Assembly: GCA_023388315.1 (NCBI GenBank)
Contig: JAEWGM010000033.1
Location: 1 to 64,000, forward strand
Origin: Bacteroidota bacterium
GTDB taxonomy: Bacteria; Bacteroidota; Bacteroidia; Bacteroidales; Dysgonomonadaceae
Direction of reading: 5' to 3'
DNA length: 64,000 bases
The notes under the pieces were generated by a model that saw nothing but the letters and a program-made list of their open reading frames with translations, was not told the DNA's origin and ran no database searches. Both the position numbers and the translations under genes were made by a program. Shown here piece after piece: positions 59,631 to 64,000 of the stretch (its first letter is position 1; every line of letters begins with the position of its first letter).

Positions 59631-60596
59631 ATGAACAGTAAACTCATCGTCTCCCCGTCGCCGCACGTGCACAGCGGAGACAGTATCGAAAAAAACATGT
59701 ACGGCGTGCTCATCGCGCTTATTCCGGCGTTTTTGGTGGCCGTATATGTATTCCGGTTAGATGCCGTGATTATTACGGCGTTATCCGTGTTATTCTGCAT
59801 GGGGTTTGAATACCTCATCGCCAAGTACATAATGAAAAAGCAGCCTACGGTTTTCGACGGTTCCGCGATCATCACCGGCGCGTTGTTGGCTTTTAACGTG
59901 CCATCGAATTTGCCGATATGGATTTTGGCATTGGGATGCCTTTTCTCCATTGGCGTGGTAAAAATGGCTTTCGGCGGACTGGGAAACAACATTTTCAATC
60001 CCGCTATAGCGGGACGTATTTTCCTGCTCATTTCGTTTCCCGCGCAAATGACCACATGGCCCGCGCCCAACATCGGCGCCATTACCGATGCCGTATCCTC
60101 GGCCACCGTTTTATCCGATTTAAAATTCAACCCCGACGCGCTGCCCGCCATGGGCAATATGTTCCTCGGGCTGGAAGGCGGTTCCATTGGTGAAATGAGC
60201 GCGTTGGCACTTCTTATCGGCTTGGTTTATCTGCTGATAAAGAAAATCATCACGTGGCATATCCCCATCTCCATTCTGGTATCGGTTGCTGCTTTCACGG
60301 GCATTTTGTACCTCATCAGTCCCGAACCGCAATACAATCCGCTCATCCATCTGTTTTCCGGAGGATTGATGCTGGGAGCCGTATTTATGGCTACGGACTA
60401 CGTTACATCGCCTTTAACCAAATCGGGAATGCTCATTTTTGGCGTAGGCATTGGCGTGGTTACCGTTTGCATCAGGCTGTGGGGCGCGTATCCCGAAGGC
60501 GTTTCATTCGCCATTCTGCTTATGAACGCTTTCACGCCGTTAATCAATACATACACAACACCTAAAAGATTTGGGGAGGTAGTAAAAAATGGCTAA
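59631..60596 (+). CDS. rnfD: Rnf complex electron-transport subunit D
   Basis: 321 residues, about nine transmembrane helices. The covalent FMN site is in AITDAVSSATVLSDLKFNPD, with the Thr of SSAT. IEKNMYGVLIALIPAFLVA is the first helix. The gene begins 42 bp after hepT rather than directly after rnfC. It overlaps rnfG by 8 bp. Confidence 0.95.
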   Translation: MNSKLIVSPSPHVHSGDSIEKNMYGVLIALIPAFLVAVYVFRLDAVIITALSVLFCMGFEYLIAKYIMKKQPTVFDGSAIITGALLAFNVPSNLPIWILALGCLFSIGVVKMAFGGLGNNIFNPAIAGRIFLLISFPAQMTTWPAPNIGAITDAVSSATVLSDLKFNPDALPAMGNMFLGLEGGSIGEMSALALLIGLVYLLIKKIITWHIPISILVSVAAFTGILYLISPEPQYNPLIHLFSGGLMLGAVFMATDYVTSPLTKSGMLIFGVGIGVVTVCIRLWGAYPEGVSFAILLMNAFTPLINTYTTPKRFGEVVKNG

Positions 60597-61230
60597 GTTA
60601 AAATCCACATTTAAAAATATGTTCCTTTCGCTATTCAGCATCTGCTTGGTGGTGGCTGTTTTATTGGCGCAAGTGAACAAGATGACGGCCAAGCCCATTG
60701 CCGAGGCGCAAGCGCTGAAATTGGAAAACGCCATAAAAGAAGTGGTTCCTGAGTTCGATAATAATCCGGTGAATGAAGCCTATAAAATGGCAACAGCAAC
60801 AGGCGACTCGCTCTTGGTTTACCCTGCAAAAAAAGGAGATGAAGTGGTGGGTTTTGCCGTAAACAGCTATTCCAACAACGGATTTAGCGGAAACATTCAG
60901 GTGATGGTGGGATTCGATATGCAAGACAAGGTGGTGAATTACGCCGTACTTTCGCACGCCGAAACTCCCGGATTGGGTTCTAAAATGAACGAGTGGTTTC
61001 GCGATAATACCAAGCCCAACCAATCAATTATCGGAAGAAACCTTTCGGAAGGAAACTTGGCCGTTTCCAAAGACGGCGGACAAATTGATGCCATCACCGC
61101 ATCTACCATCACATCGCGCGCATTTTTAGAGGCGATAAACAGGGCCTACGCGGTGTACAAAGAAAGCGACACCCACTCAGGTGCCACAGAAATAGAATCA
61201 ATTGAGGAAGGAGGGATAGATAATGAGTAG
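60589..61230 (+). CDS. rnfG: Rnf complex electron-transport subunit G
   Basis: 213 residues with an N-terminal anchor (FLSLFSICLVVAVLLAQVNK) and a periplasmic FMN-binding domain. The covalent FMN Thr is in GQIDAITASTITSRAF; SHAETPGLGSKM is also typical. Overlaps rnfD by 8 bp and rnfE by 8 bp. Confidence 0.95.
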   Translation: MAKLKSTFKNMFLSLFSICLVVAVLLAQVNKMTAKPIAEAQALKLENAIKEVVPEFDNNPVNEAYKMATATGDSLLVYPAKKGDEVVGFAVNSYSNNGFSGNIQVMVGFDMQDKVVNYAVLSHAETPGLGSKMNEWFRDNTKPNQSIIGRNLSEGNLAVSKDGGQIDAITASTITSRAFLEAINRAYAVYKESDTHSGATEIESIEEGGIDNE

Positions 61231-61810
61231 GAACTTAAAAATTATTGTGAACGGAATCATCAAGGAGAACCCCATTTTTGTGCTTCTCTTGGGAATGTGT
61301 CCCACTTTGGCCACCACCAGCTCCGCCGTTAATGGAATGAGTATGGGCTTGGCCACGATGTTTGTTCTCATTTGTGCCAATGTTACCATTTCGCTGTTGA
61401 AAAACCTCATTCCCGATATGGTGCGCATTCCGGCATATATTGTAGTGATAGCCACGTTTGTAACCGTTGTTGAGATGGTGATGAAAGCCTATGTGCCGGC
61501 TTTGGCCGACAGTTTGGGGATTTTCATTCCGCTTATTGTGGTGAACTGTATTGTGTTGGGGCGGGCCGAAGCGTTTGCCTCTAAAAACAAGGTTTTTGCT
61601 TCATCGTTGGATGGGTTAGGCATCGGTTTGGGATTTACGTTGGCGCTCACTTTGTTGGGTGCTGTGCGCGAGTTGTTGGGGACGGGCAAAATCTTCTCCG
61701 TTACCATCTATCCCGAACAATTCGGGTCATTGCTATTCGTGTTAGCGCCGGGCGCTTTTATCGCGTTGGGGCTTTTAATTGCCGTGTTTAATCAATTACA
61801 AAGAAAATAA
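61223..61810 (+). CDS. rnfE: Rnf complex electron-transport subunit E
   Basis: 195 residues, six transmembrane helices. NPIFVLLLGMCPTLATTSSA with its conserved Cys, and the second half-channel segment, NCIVLGRAEAFASKNKVFAS, are standard. It ends 3 bp before the heptamer array that fills the gap to rnfA. Confidence 0.95.
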   Translation: MSRNLKIIVNGIIKENPIFVLLLGMCPTLATTSSAVNGMSMGLATMFVLICANVTISLLKNLIPDMVRIPAYIVVIATFVTVVEMVMKAYVPALADSLGIFIPLIVVNCIVLGRAEAFASKNKVFASSLDGLGIGLGFTLALTLLGAVRELLGTGKIFSVTIYPEQFGSLLFVLAPGAFIALGLLIAVFNQLQRK

Positions 61811-61813
61811 AAC

Positions 61814-61918
61814 GGGTTGCGGGTTACGAGTTGCGAGTTACGGGTTGCGTACTCTAAACTACAAACTGCAAACTCTGAACTCTGAACTCAAAACTTTAAA
61901 CTCTGAATCCAGAACTTA
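61814..61918. repeat. Inverted pair of heptamer arrays between rnfE and rnfA
   Basis: Fifteen consecutive 7-bp units in one register. The first five are GRGTTRC (GGGTTGC, GGGTTAC, GAGTTGC, GAGTTAC, GGGTTGC). From about 61849 the units become AACTCT-type (GTACTCT, AAACTAC, AAACTGC, AAACTCT, GAACTCT, GAACTCA and four more); on the other strand these read GAGTT. The two halves meet head to head with no gene between. The left family is the reverse of the metG leader array at 3551-3585. Fills the entire spacer but for a few bases on each side. Confidence 0.8.
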
Positions 61919-61925
61919 AAAGAAT

Positions 61926-62510
61926 ATGGAATACATTGGAATTATTATAGTTGCCATTTTTGTAAACAACATTGTTTACTCTCAATTTTTAGGAATTTGT
62001 CCGTTCTTGGGCGTTTCCAAAAAAGTGGATACCGCCATCGGGATGGGGCTTGCCGTTACTTTTGTACTCACCATTGCCACCATTGTTACTTTTCTTATTC
62101 AAAAAGGCGTGCTTGAGCCCTTCGGGTTGGGATATTTGCAAACCATTTCGTTTATTTTGGTCATCGCCTCTTTGGTGCAAATGGTTGAAATTATTTTGAA
62201 AAAAGTATCTCCCGCGTTGTATCAAGCTTTGGGTGTTTTCCTGCCACTCATTACCACCAACTGTGCCATTCTGGGGGTAGCCATTTTGGTGATTCAAAAA
62301 GACTATAACCTGTTGCAATCGGTAGTTTTTGCCATTGCCACATCCATTGGTTTCAGCTTGGCTCTGATTATTTTTTCGGGCGTACGCGAACAGCTTTCGC
62401 TTACTAAAGTGCCCAAAGCGATGCAGGGAATTCCCATCGCTCTTATCACTGCAGGAATCATCGCGATGGCATTTATGGGTTTTTCAGGAATCGATGGAGC
62501 CTTCAAGTAA
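61926..62510 (+). CDS. rnfA: Rnf complex electron-transport subunit A
   Basis: 194 residues, six transmembrane helices; forms with RnfE the pair of half-channels. NNIVYSQFLGICPFLGVSKK and LITTNCAILGVAILVIQKD contain the conserved Cys. Separated from rnfE by 115 bp of heptamer array, in contrast to the overlaps of the other rnf genes. A terminator follows. Confidence 0.95.
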   Translation: MEYIGIIIVAIFVNNIVYSQFLGICPFLGVSKKVDTAIGMGLAVTFVLTIATIVTFLIQKGVLEPFGLGYLQTISFILVIASLVQMVEIILKKVSPALYQALGVFLPLITTNCAILGVAILVIQKDYNLLQSVVFAIATSIGFSLALIIFSGVREQLSLTKVPKAMQGIPIALITAGIIAMAFMGFSGIDGAFK

Positions 62511-62530
62511 CACACATAGAATCAATAGAC

Positions 62531-62566
62531 AAAACGCCCGTTTTTTACAAACCGTGGCGTTTTTTT
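62531..62566 (+). terminator. Rho-independent terminator of the rnf operon
   Basis: AAAACGCC (62531-62538) pairs with GGCGTTTT (62556-62563), loop about 17 nt, T-run after. 20 bp past the rnfA stop codon. Confidence 0.75.
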
Positions 62567-62684
62567 ATGCATGTAATTGTGGAACATCGTTTTTATCCGA
62601 AATAAGCCGCAAGACGTTAAACCAAACCACGTGTTAGTTGTCTTAATGATAAAGAAAATTAATAACTCTCTAAAAATTACGAAT

Positions 62685-64000
62685 ATGAAAGCTTTAAGAA
62701 ACACCCTAATTCTCGCGTTTGTTGCAATGATTGCATCATCTTGCATGTCTTTACAAGGCGGGGCGTATTCTCAAGGAAATTATGGTTATGATAGAGATTA
62801 TGGTTATTACGATGACGATGATCGGTATTATGACGATGGTTACAACCAAAGGGGAATAAGCTTCCAAACGTTTTATAATGAATTGCGTCCTCACGGAAGA
62901 TGGATACAAGACCGCAATTACGGACACGTATGGGTTCCCAGTGTAGGCAGAAACTTTCATCCTTACAGCACCAATGGCTATTGGGTGATGACCGATTACG
63001 GAAACACATGGGTATCTAACTACTCTTGGGGTTGGGCGCCGTTCCACTACGGAAGATGGTTCTACGACGACTTCTACGGTTGGGCGTGGGTTCCAGGTTA
63101 CGAGTGGGCACCGGCTTGGGTAAGCTGGAGAAGCGGTGGCGGATACTATGGATGGGCACCTTTAGGCCCTCGCATGGGAATCAGCATCAACATTCACTTG
63201 CCGAACTCTTACTGGGTATTTTTACCTAACAGATATATGTATCATCGCAATATGCATAGATACTACAACCGTTACAGCCCCAGCATCTACAACCGTACCA
63301 CTATTGTAAACAATACGTACATATATAACGATAACCGCTATTACAGTGGCCCCAGTGCACAAGATTATGAGCGCGAAACCGGCAGGCGGGCAACCGTTCG
63401 CAGGCTCGAAAGCTCGGGCAATCGTTCGGGAAGGGGAACTCAAGTTAGCGACAGAGCGGTAAGCGTGTATCGTCCTGAAGTATCAAGGGACAGAAACGCG
63501 GCAACCAGATCGGTTAACAGAGAAGCCTCAGCCACACGAAGGGCCACCACAAGCGAAAGAGCCGTTAGCAACACGCGCTCATCCAGCACCAGAAGCGTTA
63601 GTGGTACCACCGGCACTCGCTCATCTTCTGCAACTAACCGCAATAGCTCCGTACAACCAAGCCGGCAGAGTACAAACTCCAGAGCCGGCACGGTAAACCA
63701 ATCAACACGGAGCACGCAGCCAAGCAGAAGCACAATTGAGCAACCGCGCAACACGAGCACCAGTCGTTCTTCAAGCGTGAACACGCCAACAAGAACAACC
63801 ACGAACTCAAGCCGTTCCTCAAGTGTGAGCACGCCAAGAACAAGCACAAACCGCAATGCTACAGTTAGGCAGCAAAGCCAGCCTAGCAGCAGCTCACGAA
63901 GCACAACGGTGACGCCACGTACTTCAACGAGCAGAAGCTCAAGCAGCCCCTCCGCCGTAAGGTCTCAAAGCTCAACGAGCAGAAGCTCCGGTAATGCCAC
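62685..64000 (+). CDS. Lipoprotein, DUF6600-like, with long Ser/Thr/Arg tail (3' end outside window)
   Basis: At least 438 codons with no stop before the window ends. The signal peptide ends in a lipobox (IASSC, Cys20). Residues about 55-175 hold a Trp/Tyr/Gly-rich domain with ISFQTFYNELRPHGRWIQD, NYGHVWVPSVG, WGWAPFHYGRWFYDD and YGWAWVPGYEWAPAWVSWR, matching DUF6600-type proteins of Bacteroidetes. From about residue 235 the sequence turns into a low-complexity run of Ser, Thr, Arg, Asn and Gln to the edge. Such tails are probably disordered and surface-exposed. The minus-strand frames reported across this tail are artefacts of the repeats. Confidence 0.75.
   Translation, partial: MKALRNTLILAFVAMIASSCMSLQGGAYSQGNYGYDRDYGYYDDDDRYYDDGYNQRGISFQTFYNELRPHGRWIQDRNYGHVWVPSVGRNFHPYSTNGYWVMTDYGNTWVSNYSWGWAPFHYGRWFYDDFYGWAWVPGYEWAPAWVSWRSGGGYYGWAPLGPRMGISINIHLPNSYWVFLPNRYMYHRNMHRYYNRYSPSIYNRTTIVNNTYIYNDNRYYSGPSAQDYERETGRRATVRRLESSGNRSGRGTQVSDRAVSVYRPEVSRDRNAATRSVNREASATRRATTSERAVSNTRSSSTRSVSGTTGTRSSSATNRNSSVQPSRQSTNSRAGTVNQSTRSTQPSRSTIEQPRNTSTSRSSSVNTPTRTTTNSSRSSSVSTPRTSTNRNATVRQQSQPSSSSRSTTVTPRTSTSRSSSSPSAVRSQSSTSRSSGNA

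Noticed and set aside
63440..63904. Open frames on the minus strand opposite the lipoprotein tail
   Set aside because: They arise from the low-complexity Ser/Thr/Arg codons of the plus-strand gene; Leu/Val-rich products are typical antisense artefacts.

Overview
The window looks like chromosome of a Bacteroidales (Bacteroidetes) bacterium. The str-S10-spc-alpha ribosomal cluster has the Bacteroidetes order, with map and infA after secY and no tuf. Surface genes are typical of the phylum: a lipobox-bearing fimbrillin, a YfhO membrane protein, many small outer-membrane beta-barrels, DPP-IV, PNGase F and a DUF4252/ECF sigma locus. Upstream regions repeatedly carry the Bacteroidetes -7 element TAnnTTTG rather than a -35/-10 pair. 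Genus is not resolvable by eye. No rRNA, tRNA, CRISPR array or prophage was seen.

Layout. 1-3.4 kb: IS982 transposase at the edge, a fimbrillin-like lipoprotein, a YdeI/OmdA protein and a CsaA-like protein. 3.6-10.3 kb: metG, two tandem paralogous beta-barrels, a YfhO protein and another barrel. 10.3-17.4 kb: AddB-like nuclease, OFA-type MFS transporter, NADP-glutamate dehydrogenase, trmB. 17.4-31 kb: an S23-type four-helix-bundle gene, Mrp ATPase, small accessory genes, Nudix hydrolase, a RelE/ParE-type pair, a large TPR protein and a barrel separated by a GxxExxY gene, then a zinc-ribbon protein with Nif3, PNGase F and an SGNH-like protein. 31.3-50 kb: 33 genes on the minus strand from rpsL to rplQ, including rpmD and rpmJ. 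50.3-55.7 kb: ECF sigma factor, probable anti-sigma and DUF4252; a membrane-Nudix protein; DPP-IV. 55.9-62.5 kb: rseC and rnfBCDGEA, split between rnfC and rnfD by a 1.06-kb insertion. 62.7 kb to the end: an incomplete DUF6600-like lipoprotein.

The most unusual signal is not a gene. Many spacers consist of degenerate tandem repeats with a strict short period (mostly 7 bp, also 8 or 10-11 bp). Different arrays use different units, unit families recur at distant loci in both orientations, and several arrays come as inverted pairs. Some inverted pairs are empty, including three inside the ribosomal cluster and one between rnfE and rnfA. Others enclose small accessory genes: an S23-type four-helix-bundle gene (17.4 kb), a GxxExxY gene (24.3 kb), and an internally deleted S23-type remnant in the rnf operon (58.6 kb), next to a MntA/HepT toxin-antitoxin module. 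I propose these as one class of mobile or recombinogenic cassette; the arrangement is visible in the sequence, the mobility is inference.

Other repeats: a 109-bp inverted-repeat element between rpsJ and rplC, a 172-bp nested palindrome upstream of PNGase F, and a related ~135-bp repeat at 1 kb and 13.5 kb.
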